64,000 nucleotides of DNA. Source: Providencia hangzhouensis. GTDB taxonomy: Bacteria > Pseudomonadota > Gammaproteobacteria > Enterobacterales > Enterobacteriaceae. The notes under the pieces were generated by a model. The model saw only the letters and a list, made by a program, of their open reading frames with translations, ran no database searches and was not told where the DNA came from. This document shows positions 56,855 through 64,000 of this stretch, in pieces. Position 1 is the stretch's first letter; each line of letters starts with the position of its first letter. The position numbers and the translations under genes were made by a program. The DNA is taken from positions 1,426,001 to 1,490,000 of the forward strand of contig NZ_CP135052.1 of assembly GCF_029193595.2 (NCBI RefSeq), read 5' to 3'.

Positions 56855-57559
56855 ATGAAACGCAAATTGTTATTATTGGCTGCTGCATGTATTGCGACTG
56901 TGACTTCCACGGTCTATGGGGCAACAGAAGAAAAAGTTATCCGTGATACTTTGGAAAAATACAACATGGTTGTTGAGGTAATTAAACCTTCGCCAATCGT
57001 TGGGCTGAATGTTGTTGAAACCACAACAGGGGTTGTTTATATCACTGATGATGGCAAATATTTATTGCAAGGGCCAATTTATGATATGAGCGGTAAAAAT
57101 CCAGTCAATATCAGTAATCAGCCATTAATGAAAAAAGTAGAAGCGCTCAAAGATGAAATGATTATCTTCAAAGCCCCTCAGGAAAAGCATGTTGTGACAG
57201 TTTTTACCGATATTAGCTGTGGTTATTGTAAAAAATTACATGAATCTGTTGGTGAATTAAACAGCCAAGGTGTTACGGTGCGTTATCTGGCTTATCCACG
57301 CCAAGGTGCAGATAGCGACGTAGGAAAGAAAATGGCATCTATTTGGTGCAATGGCCTACAACAAAAAGCATTAACTCAAGCGTTTAAAGGTGAAGAAGTT
57401 GCCATGATTGAAGATTGCAAAATTGACCTAAGTAAACATATGAGTGTGGGTAATTTATTCAAAGTGACGGGAACACCAGCAATCATCCTACCGGATGGGC
57501 AATTACTGCCTGGCTACATGAAACCGGATGCCCTTGTTCAATTACTCAACGAAAAATAG
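56855..57559 (+). CDS. dsbC: Protein disulfide isomerase DsbC
   Basis: A 234-aa periplasmic disulfide isomerase. Signal peptide MKRKLLLLAAACIATVTSTV, an N-terminal dimerisation domain, and a thioredoxin domain with the CGYC active site (TDISCGYCKKLHE) and the cis-Pro loop TGTPAII. The frame opens at 56837, but the ATG at 56855 has AAAGGA six bases upstream. Located between xerD and recJ as in E. coli. Confidence 0.96.
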   Translation: MKRKLLLLAAACIATVTSTVYGATEEKVIRDTLEKYNMVVEVIKPSPIVGLNVVETTTGVVYITDDGKYLLQGPIYDMSGKNPVNISNQPLMKKVEALKDEMIIFKAPQEKHVVTVFTDISCGYCKKLHESVGELNSQGVTVRYLAYPRQGADSDVGKKMASIWCNGLQQKALTQAFKGEEVAMIEDCKIDLSKHMSVGNLFKVTGTPAIILPDGQLLPGYMKPDALVQLLNEK

Positions 57560-57568
57560 TTAATTATT

Positions 57569-59302
57569 GTGAATGTAGAAACACTCTTACAACAAAGACA
57601 GCAGCAAAGTTCTGCCGCTCAACTTCCTGGCTTGCCTGAGCTATTACAACGAATTTACCAGCATCGGGGCATCACGGATATCAATCAGTTAGAGCGCAAA
57701 GCAGCTAATTTATTGGATTATCGGACATTATCGGGTGTTGATAAGGCATTGCCCCTACTTTATCGTGCGTTAAATGAACATGAAGCTATTACTATTGTTG
57801 GGGATTTCGATGCGGATGGAGCAACCAGTACGGCATTAGCTATTAGAGCTCTAAAATCAATGGGATATAGAAATATCAATTATATAGTTCCGAACCGTTT
57901 TGAAAATGGTTATGGATTAACGCCATTGGTTGTTGAAGAAGCCCGTAAACGTGGAACGAATCTCATTATTACCGTTGATAATGGCATCTCATCCCATGAA
58001 GGGGTTGCAGTAGCTAATCAATATGGAATGAATGTAATTATTACCGATCACCATCTGCCGGGGGAAACTTTGCCTGCTGCGGATGCGATAATCAACCCGA
58101 ACTTAAATGAATGTTGCTTTGCATCTAAATCATTAGCCGGGGTTGGTGTCACATTTTATTTAATGTCTGCCTTACGTGCATATCTACGTCAGCAAGGGTG
58201 GTTTGTGCAGCAAGGGCTAGCAGAGCCTAATTTAGCCGAGTACCTTGATTTGGTTGCATTAGGAACTGTTGCAGACGTGGTTCCTCTTGATACAAATAAC
58301 CGCATTTTAGTTCACCAAGGGCTAAATCGTGTTAGAGCTGGGCGCTGTTGCGCGGGTATTAAAGCCCTCATTGAGGTTTCCAAACGTGATTTATCAAGAC
58401 TAGTGGCAAATGATTTTGGGTTTGCGCTTGGCCCTAGGCTAAATGCGGCAGGCAGATTAGATGATATGTCAGTGAGCATTGAATTATTACTGACAGACGA
58501 TATGGCGTATGCAAGGGAACTGGCAAATGAGTTAGATGGGCTGAATCAAACTCGCCGTGAGATTGAAGCGGGTATGCAGCAAGAAGCGCTCGTGCTTTTT
58601 AATCAATTCGAATACGGTGAAAGCCAGTTACCAAATGGCTTAGCCATTTATCATCCTGAATGGCATCAGGGGGTTGTCGGTATACTCGCCTCAAGGATCA
58701 AAGAACAATATCATCGTCCTGTTATCGCTTTTGCTCCTGCGGGTGATGGTTTATTAAAAGGTTCTGGGCGTTCCATTCAGGGTGTCCATATGCGGGATGC
58801 ATTAGAACGGTTAAATACATTACAACCCGGGATTATGCAAAAATTTGGTGGCCATGCAATGGCAGCAGGCTTAACTTTGCATGTTGATCAATTTGACGCT
58901 TTTAAACATCACTTTGAATTATTGATGGGGGAATTAGTTCAACCTGAGCAATTGGCTGGGGTAATCTGGAGTGATGGCGAACTTTCACGCAATGAGTTTT
59001 GTTTAGAAACTGCGGAACTTATTCGAGAAAGTGGCCCATGGGGACAAGCATTTCCGGAACCTATATTTGATGGTGAATTCCAATTATTACAGCAAAGGCT
59101 TGTTGGTGAGCGCCATTTGAAACTTATGCTGGAACCCGTGAATGGTGGGCCAATGTTAGATGCAATTATGTTTAATATTGATGTTCGTCGATGGCCAGAT
59201 AACAGCATCAAAAAAGCGAAAATAGCCTTTAAATTAGATGTGAACGAATATCGTGGACAAAAAAACATCCAGCTAATGATTGAGCATATTTGGCCTGATT
59301 AA
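57569..59302 (+). CDS. recJ: Single-stranded-DNA-specific exonuclease RecJ
   Basis: A 577-aa 5'-3' exonuclease for recombination and mismatch repair. DHH-family motifs: VGDFDADGATSTAL, TVDNGISSHEG, ITDHHLPG, GTVADVVPLD, and GGHAMAAG in the DHHA1 domain. It starts with GTG 9 bases after dsbC, as in the conserved xerD-dsbC-recJ cluster. Confidence 0.97.
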   Translation: MNVETLLQQRQQQSSAAQLPGLPELLQRIYQHRGITDINQLERKAANLLDYRTLSGVDKALPLLYRALNEHEAITIVGDFDADGATSTALAIRALKSMGYRNINYIVPNRFENGYGLTPLVVEEARKRGTNLIITVDNGISSHEGVAVANQYGMNVIITDHHLPGETLPAADAIINPNLNECCFASKSLAGVGVTFYLMSALRAYLRQQGWFVQQGLAEPNLAEYLDLVALGTVADVVPLDTNNRILVHQGLNRVRAGRCCAGIKALIEVSKRDLSRLVANDFGFALGPRLNAAGRLDDMSVSIELLLTDDMAYARELANELDGLNQTRREIEAGMQQEALVLFNQFEYGESQLPNGLAIYHPEWHQGVVGILASRIKEQYHRPVIAFAPAGDGLLKGSGRSIQGVHMRDALERLNTLQPGIMQKFGGHAMAAGLTLHVDQFDAFKHHFELLMGELVQPEQLAGVIWSDGELSRNEFCLETAELIRESGPWGQAFPEPIFDGEFQLLQQRLVGERHLKLMLEPVNGGPMLDAIMFNIDVRRWPDNSIKKAKIAFKLDVNEYRGQKNIQLMIEHIWPD

Positions 59303-59430
59303 GCCTATCATAAACGGCGGAATAACCAGCAAATAGCGTTTGATGGCGCTATAAACATGAGATAAATTCCGCTATACTAAGCGGTTTGTGAATAAAAAAT
59401 TATTTTTGACTAACCATAAGATATTGAAAA

Positions 59431-60532
59431 ATGACGTTTGAAATAAACCCAGTAAAAAATAAGATTCAGGACCTGTCTGAACGGACAGTGGTTCTGAGGG
59501 GGTATCTTTGACTATGATGCCAAGAAAGAACGCTTAGAAGAAGTCAATGCTGAGCTTGAACAGCCTGATGTGTGGAATGAACCCGAGAGAGCGCAAGCCC
59601 TTGGTAAAGAACGCTCATCTCTTGAAGCAATTGTTGAAACGATTGACCAGATGACGCAAGGCCTTGAAGATGTTGAGGGTTTATTAGAGCTTGCGGTTGA
59701 AGCTGATGACGAAGACACATTCAATGAAGCTGAAGCTGAACTAGAGCAATTAGAAGGCAAATTAGAGCAACTTGAATTTCGCCGTATGTTCTCTGGCGAA
59801 TACGATAGTGCAGATTGCTACATTGATTTACAAGCGGGTTCTGGCGGTACTGAAGCTCAAGATTGGGCAAGTATGTTATTGCGTATGTACTTGCGTTGGG
59901 CCGAGTCAAAGGGCTTTAAAACCGAGATTATCGAAGAGTCTGATGGTGATGTTGCTGGGCTAAAATCGGCAACAGTCAAAATTATTGGTGACTATGCCTA
60001 CGGATGGTTAAGAACGGAAACTGGTGTTCACCGTTTGGTTCGTAAGAGCCCGTTTGACTCAGGTGGGCGTCGCCATACTTCTTTTAGTTCTGCGTTTATT
60101 TATCCTGAAGTTGATGATGATATTGATATCGAAATCAATCCAGCGGATTTGCGTATTGATGTATACCGTGCATCTGGTGCGGGTGGTCAGCACGTAAACA
60201 AAACGGAATCAGCGGTACGTATCACACATATTCCAACCAATATTGTGACGCAATGCCAGAATGACCGTTCGCAGCATAAAAATAAAGACCAAGCTATGCG
60301 CCAGTTAAAAGCGAAGCTATACGAACTGGAAATGCAAAAGAAAAATGCAGACAAGCAAGCGATGGAAGAGAACAAATCTGATATTGGCTGGGGAAGCCAG
60401 ATTCGTTCTTATGTCCTTGATGATGCAAGAATTAAAGATTTACGTACTGGTGTGGAAACGCGTAACACGCAAGCCGTACTGGATGGTGATTTGGATAAAT
60501 TCATTGAAGCTAGTTTAAAAGCTGGCCTGTGA
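59431..60532 (+). CDS. prfB: Peptide chain release factor 2, with programmed +1 frameshift
   Basis: RF2 recognises UGA and UAA. The gene is read as 26 codons (59431-59508), then a +1 shift at CTT-TGA-C skips base 59509 and reading continues at 59510 to 60532, giving 366 aa (E. coli 365). The first part is [20 protein letters not shown] then VLRGYL. The SPF codon-recognition motif ([10 protein letters not shown]) and the catalytic GGQ ([15 protein letters not shown]) are present. lysS follows 7 bases later. Confidence 0.98.
59497..59512 (+). promoter_or_regulatory. prfB autoregulatory frameshift site
   Basis: AGGGGGTATCTTTGAC: an internal Shine-Dalgarno-like AGGGGG, a three-base spacer, the slippery CTT, and the in-frame TGA stop followed by C. 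It is identical in layout to E. coli, so low RF2 increases frameshifting and RF2 synthesis. Confidence 0.97.
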
Positions 60533-60539
60533 GGAAAAA

Positions 60540-62057
60540 ATGTCTCAGGAACAACAAGGTGTTGAACAAGCACCTGATTTGAATAACGAACTTAAAGCAC
60601 GTAAAGAAAAATTAGCGGCACTGCGTGAAAAGGGTATTCCATTTCCAAACGATTTTCGTCGTGAAGATATTTCCGATAAAATTCATGCGCAATATGATGA
60701 TAAAACCTCAGAAGAGCTTGAAGACCTAAATATTGAAGTGTCGATTGCTGGCCGTATGATGACTCGTCGTATTATGGGTAAAGCTTCGTTTGCAACGTTA
60801 CAGGACGTTGGTGGACGCATTCAAATTTATGTATCGCGTGATGATTTAGCGGAAGGCATCTATAACGAACAGTTTAAAAAATGGGACTTAGGCGATATTT
60901 TAGGTGCTAAAGGCCGTTTATTTAAAACCAAAACGGGTGAGTTAACTGTTCATTGTCATGAAGTTCGTTTATTAACCAAAGCGTTGCGTCCATTGCCTGA
61001 CAAATTCCACGGTTTATCAGACCAAGAAACACGTTATCGTCAGCGTTACCTTGACTTAATTGCGAATGATGAATCTCGTCATACTTTTATTGTTCGTTCT
61101 AAGATCCTAGCTGAAGTACGTAACTTTATGGTTAGCTACGGTTTTATGGAAGTGGAAACACCAATGATGCAGGTTATCCCTGGTGGTGCTTCTGCGCGTC
61201 CATTTGTGACTCACCATAATGCATTAGATATCGATATGTACTTACGTATCGCGCCTGAATTGTACCTGAAACGCTTAGTTGTAGGGGGGTTCGAACGCGT
61301 ATTTGAAATCAACCGTAACTTCCGTAATGAGGGGTTATCCCCACGTCATAATCCAGAGTTCACAATGATGGAACTCTATATGGCTTATGCTGATTACCGT
61401 GATCTAATCGCATTGACGGAAGATTTGTTCCGTACACTGACACAAAAAGTGTTAGGTAATACTGTTGTTCAGTATGGCGAACAAGAGTTCGATTTTGGTA
61501 AGCCATTTACTAAAATGACGATGAAAGAAGCTATTTGCAAATATCGTCCAGAAACGAATGTTGCTGATTTGGATGATATGGATAAAGCGGTGGCAATTGC
61601 TCAGTCTATCGGTATTAAGATTGAAAAGAGCTGGGGCTTAGGCCGCGTACAGTGTGAAATCTTCGAAGAAGTTGCAGAAAGCCACTTGATTCAGCCAACA
61701 TTTATTACTGAGTACCCAGCTGAAGTTTCGCCGTTAGCGCGTCGTAATGATGACAACCCATTTATTACCGACCGTTTTGAATTCTTCATTGGTGGTCGTG
61801 AAATCGGTAACGGTTTCTCGGAATTAAATGACGCAGAAGATCAAGCTGAGCGTTTTGCTGAGCAAGTACGTCAAAAAGATGAAGGTGATGACGAAGCAAT
61901 GTTCTATGATGAAGACTATGTCACCGCATTAGAACATGGTTTACCGCCAACAGCAGGTTTAGGCATTGGTATTGACCGTATGGTGATGTTATTCACTAAC
62001 AGCCATACTATTCGCGATGTTATTTTATTCCCCGCTTTACGTCCTAGCAAAGCTTAA
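60540..62057 (+). CDS. lysS: Lysyl-tRNA synthetase, class II
   Basis: A 505-aa class II aminoacyl-tRNA synthetase (E. coli 505). The OB-fold anticodon domain ([20 protein letters not shown]) is followed by class II motif 1 ([19 protein letters not shown]), motif 2 ([20 protein letters not shown]) and motif 3 ([13 protein letters not shown]). It follows prfB by 7 bases, as in the E. coli prfB-lysS operon. Confidence 0.98.
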   Translation: MSQEQQGVEQAPDLNNELKARKEKLAALREKGIPFPNDFRREDISDKIHAQYDDKTSEELEDLNIEVSIAGRMMTRRIMGKASFATLQDVGGRIQIYVSRDDLAEGIYNEQFKKWDLGDILGAKGRLFKTKTGELTVHCHEVRLLTKALRPLPDKFHGLSDQETRYRQRYLDLIANDESRHTFIVRSKILAEVRNFMVSYGFMEVETPMMQVIPGGASARPFVTHHNALDIDMYLRIAPELYLKRLVVGGFERVFEINRNFRNEGLSPRHNPEFTMMELYMAYADYRDLIALTEDLFRTLTQKVLGNTVVQYGEQEFDFGKPFTKMTMKEAICKYRPETNVADLDDMDKAVAIAQSIGIKIEKSWGLGRVQCEIFEEVAESHLIQPTFITEYPAEVSPLARRNDDNPFITDRFEFFIGGREIGNGFSELNDAEDQAERFAEQVRQKDEGDDEAMFYDEDYVTALEHGLPPTAGLGIGIDRMVMLFTNSHTIRDVILFPALRPSKA

Positions 62058-62903
62058 ATACCATTATGCCCGGTTAATTCCGGGCATATATTTACATTTA
62101 TAAGCAATCAATATTACTCTCCTCATGTTTTATTCAAATGCTTCATTTTAGGTTAAAGATAAAACACCATTTACTAGACGTTAAATGAGTAACATGGAAT
62201 AAAATCACTGAATAGTGTTTTTTGAGTGATTACGGCTATGTGAACGCTATATTTTTATTAAAAATAAATTTGAGTTACGAATCGTATCAATTTAATATAA
62301 GTAATTCCGACAGATAACTGCTATGCTTTATTACGTAGTTGGAAATTATGTAGCTGAAATGCCGATAAATTCGCTTTTTTATAACTGGCTGATTTTGCTT
62401 GTAATTTTTAATTGCTGTTAGTTTTTGGAATTGAATTAAGCAGGTTACCCATATTTTGAATGATGGCGGTTATTGCCATGTCACAGGTTTAAAGTGTGTC
62501 AGCAGCTTGATAAATGAAAAGTAGGTGTGTTTATTGTTAGCCATCATTTTATTTGTTAACAATTGTTACAGGGACAGAACTAAAATGAGAATTTACTTGA
62601 AAGGTATCTAATTGTTAGCAAGGTTTATTGAGCAACCTAATCGTTATCTGACATAAAATAATAAAAAATTCCGGTAAAGGTGTTAATTTGTCTCTTTATA
62701 AGGACTGCTAGCGGAAATTAGCTCATAAATTTAATAGAAATGTAGCAATAAAATAATTTTAAAACTAAAGTTAAGTTAATCTAAATTTATGAGATGACTC
62801 TATTTCTACATTCGGGCTTATAGAAAATAGCTAATTTTTAGCTTACACTAAGTTTTTTGGACATCATTATAATAGCGAAGAAAAGTGCTGGTAAGGTAAC
62901 CAT
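62058..62903. other. Long gene-poor region after lysS
   Basis: About 850 very AT-rich bases. Apart from the lysS terminator at 62066-62087 I see only weak inverted repeats (AATCACT ... AGTGATT around 62203-62232; ATGGC ... GCCAT near 62462-62478) and the leader of the following lipoprotein gene. A small RNA or regulatory region is possible but not supported. Confidence 0.5.
62066..62087 (+). terminator. Terminator of prfB-lysS
   Basis: ATGCCCGG / CCGGGCAT stem with a TTAATT loop, 8 bases after the lysS stop, followed by an A/T-rich tail rather than a clean T run. Confidence 0.8.
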
Positions 62904-63458
62904 ATGTTTTTAAAAAATAAATTTCATGTTGCATTTTTGCTTATAGCAGGTACAGCTCTTCTTTCAGGTTGTACATTTGGTTCAGACACATACAATACAG
63001 CAACACCGAATACCCCAAGTAAACAAACAGTCAATACGAGTACCACTCAGCCGGTAACACAATCGACTGTTGCTACCAATCCAGATCAGGTTGATAACTC
63101 TTATCCTGAATCTCAAAAAGTTTTAAACAGCGCAATTAACCGTACACCAGTTGCTTCTACAACTTATGGTGAAGCGGGTGCTGACCAGCAAACATTTGCT
63201 CATTTGAATACGTGTGTTAAAGAATTAAACGCGCTCAAAACACTATCACCAAAAGATTACAATCGCTTAGTAGGTTCATTTAAAGAAGTTAGCGAAATCA
63301 ACCGTCTATATCGACAAGTTGAAGGGACTGCTAGCCCTGACACAATTGAACTCTTACAAATGGCAATAGAGTCTAAAACTAAAGTGTTGTGTGCAAAAGT
63401 TCGTTATAACTCAGTATTGTCTACCGAATCAACATTGAAGAAAATTAGTGGATTATGA
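62904..63458 (+). CDS. Lipoprotein of unknown function
   Basis: A 184-aa protein with a lipoprotein signal (MFLKNKFHVAFLLIAGTALL, lipobox LSGC, Cys23). A Thr/Ser/Pro-rich linker (about 30-75) precedes a helical C-terminal domain with TCVKELNALKTLSPKDYNRL and two further Cys residues that could pair. The residues after Cys (Thr-Phe) do not include an Asp, which favours sorting to the outer membrane. Its stop overlaps the next start (ATGA), so the two are coupled and probably act together. I do not recognise the family. Confidence 0.7.
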   Translation: MFLKNKFHVAFLLIAGTALLSGCTFGSDTYNTATPNTPSKQTVNTSTTQPVTQSTVATNPDQVDNSYPESQKVLNSAINRTPVASTTYGEAGADQQTFAHLNTCVKELNALKTLSPKDYNRLVGSFKEVSEINRLYRQVEGTASPDTIELLQMAIESKTKVLCAKVRYNSVLSTESTLKKISGL

Positions 63459-64000
63459 GAATAAACCTTAGGCTTTGTGTGTCACTGGCACTTGTTACGA
63501 CTTTTTTTAGTCATGCTCCAAAAGCAGAGCGCTTTAACAATGTAATTGATGATTTTGATACCTACCTTCAAATGGAAAAAGAAGGCAAAGTACAAGAGCA
63601 AAAACAACAATTGCCAGTTAATACACAAAACCAAGGTTATGATATCTTTTCTTCGCTATCTACCGTTCCTGCGCCAAAAGAGAAGCAAAAATCTGCGGCA
63701 GCGAATAAAGGAACTAAAGGCAAAACTACAGGGAAAAGTAAATCTGCTGCTACATCAACGAAGAAAGCAGATGTAGCGAAAGCAGACCCTGTAGAGCCAG
63801 AAAAAACGACTTTTCCTGAAGTGTGTGCGGTGGCGACAGAAAATGGCGTAGCGCCTATTTTATTGTCGTCTTACCCTTATTTTTTTCAAAGCAACCAATG
63901 GGATCCTGCTTATCTAGCAAAAGATTTTGCAAAGTATCAATTGGTTCTTGACCCACTCGGCTTATATTCATCTAAATTTGCTAAGCCAACAGGTATTAAT
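63455..64000 (+). CDS. Exported protein of unknown function, cut by the window edge
   Basis: An open frame of at least 182 codons running off the right edge. It begins MRINLRLCVSLALVTTFFSH, a signal-peptide-like N-terminus, then an acidic and Gln-rich stretch. A Lys/Ala-rich low-complexity linker (KQKSAAANKGTKGKTTGKSK) follows, then a folded part beginning FPEVCAVATENGVAPILLSS. It overlaps the upstream lipoprotein gene by four bases. A linker of this kind often spans the periplasm or binds a surface. Function unknown. Confidence 0.65.
   Translation, partial: MRINLRLCVSLALVTTFFSHAPKAERFNNVIDDFDTYLQMEKEGKVQEQKQQLPVNTQNQGYDIFSSLSTVPAPKEKQKSAAANKGTKGKTTGKSKSAATSTKKADVAKADPVEPEKTTFPEVCAVATENGVAPILLSSYPYFFQSNQWDPAYLAKDFAKYQLVLDPLGLYSSKFAKPTGIN

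Noticed and set aside
62203..62232. Possible small terminator or small RNA end after lysS
   Set aside because: The stem is short and AT-rich; without transcript data it cannot be separated from chance in this base composition.

Overview
The window is a stretch of chromosome from an enterobacterium of the Morganellaceae, most likely Providencia. The reasons are strong protein similarity to Escherichia coli housekeeping genes, an AT-rich base composition, E. coli-like gene order in blocks, and Morganellaceae-style ERIC-like repeats. The genus is an inference; no database search was possible.

Left block (1-19520): the end of lpxC, a DciA/DUF721-like gene, secM-secA-mutT, then yacG-zapD-coaE and the type IV pilus-type genes hofC-hofB-ppdD on the minus strand. 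A divergent ampD/nadC pair follows, inverted relative to E. coli and without ampE, aroP or guaC. Then come pdhR-aceE-aceF-lpd, the pyruvate dehydrogenase genes and their repressor, with a perfect PdhR palindrome upstream of pdhR.

Accessory island (about 19530-29150, between lpd and acnB): an AT-rich array of polymorphic toxin and immunity genes. Three full-length toxin genes of 427-452 codons share a short N-terminal motif, a conserved cysteine-containing junction (CSFGMSC) and unrelated C-terminal tips, each followed by a small immunity gene. Between and after them lie orphan tips, orphan immunity genes, a toxin-immunity deletion fusion, structured repeat elements and two extra copies of the lpd 3' end with its terminator. 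These copies show that the island grew by duplication or exchange of units anchored on lpd. The last island gene is preceded by an (AAATAT)11 microsatellite. No secretion apparatus, PAAR, Rhs or lysis gene is visible, so the export route is unknown. This is the most novel part of the window.

Middle block (29271-51432): a VOC protein, acnB, a second VOC protein, yacL, then a synteny jump to mscS-argO-yggE-argP-rpiA-serA-fau-ssrS (6S RNA)-zapA-ygfB-pepP-ubiH-ubiI-gcvT-gcvH-gcvP. gcvH and gcvP are separated by about 530 bases holding three ERIC-like elements.

Right block (51534-64000): a YWTD beta-propeller gene and an HD-domain gene, then ygfZ, sdhE-cptA, fldB, xerD-dsbC-recJ, prfB (with its programmed +1 frameshift) and lysS. 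After a long gene-poor gap the window ends in a lipoprotein gene overlapping a second exported-protein gene that is cut by the window edge.
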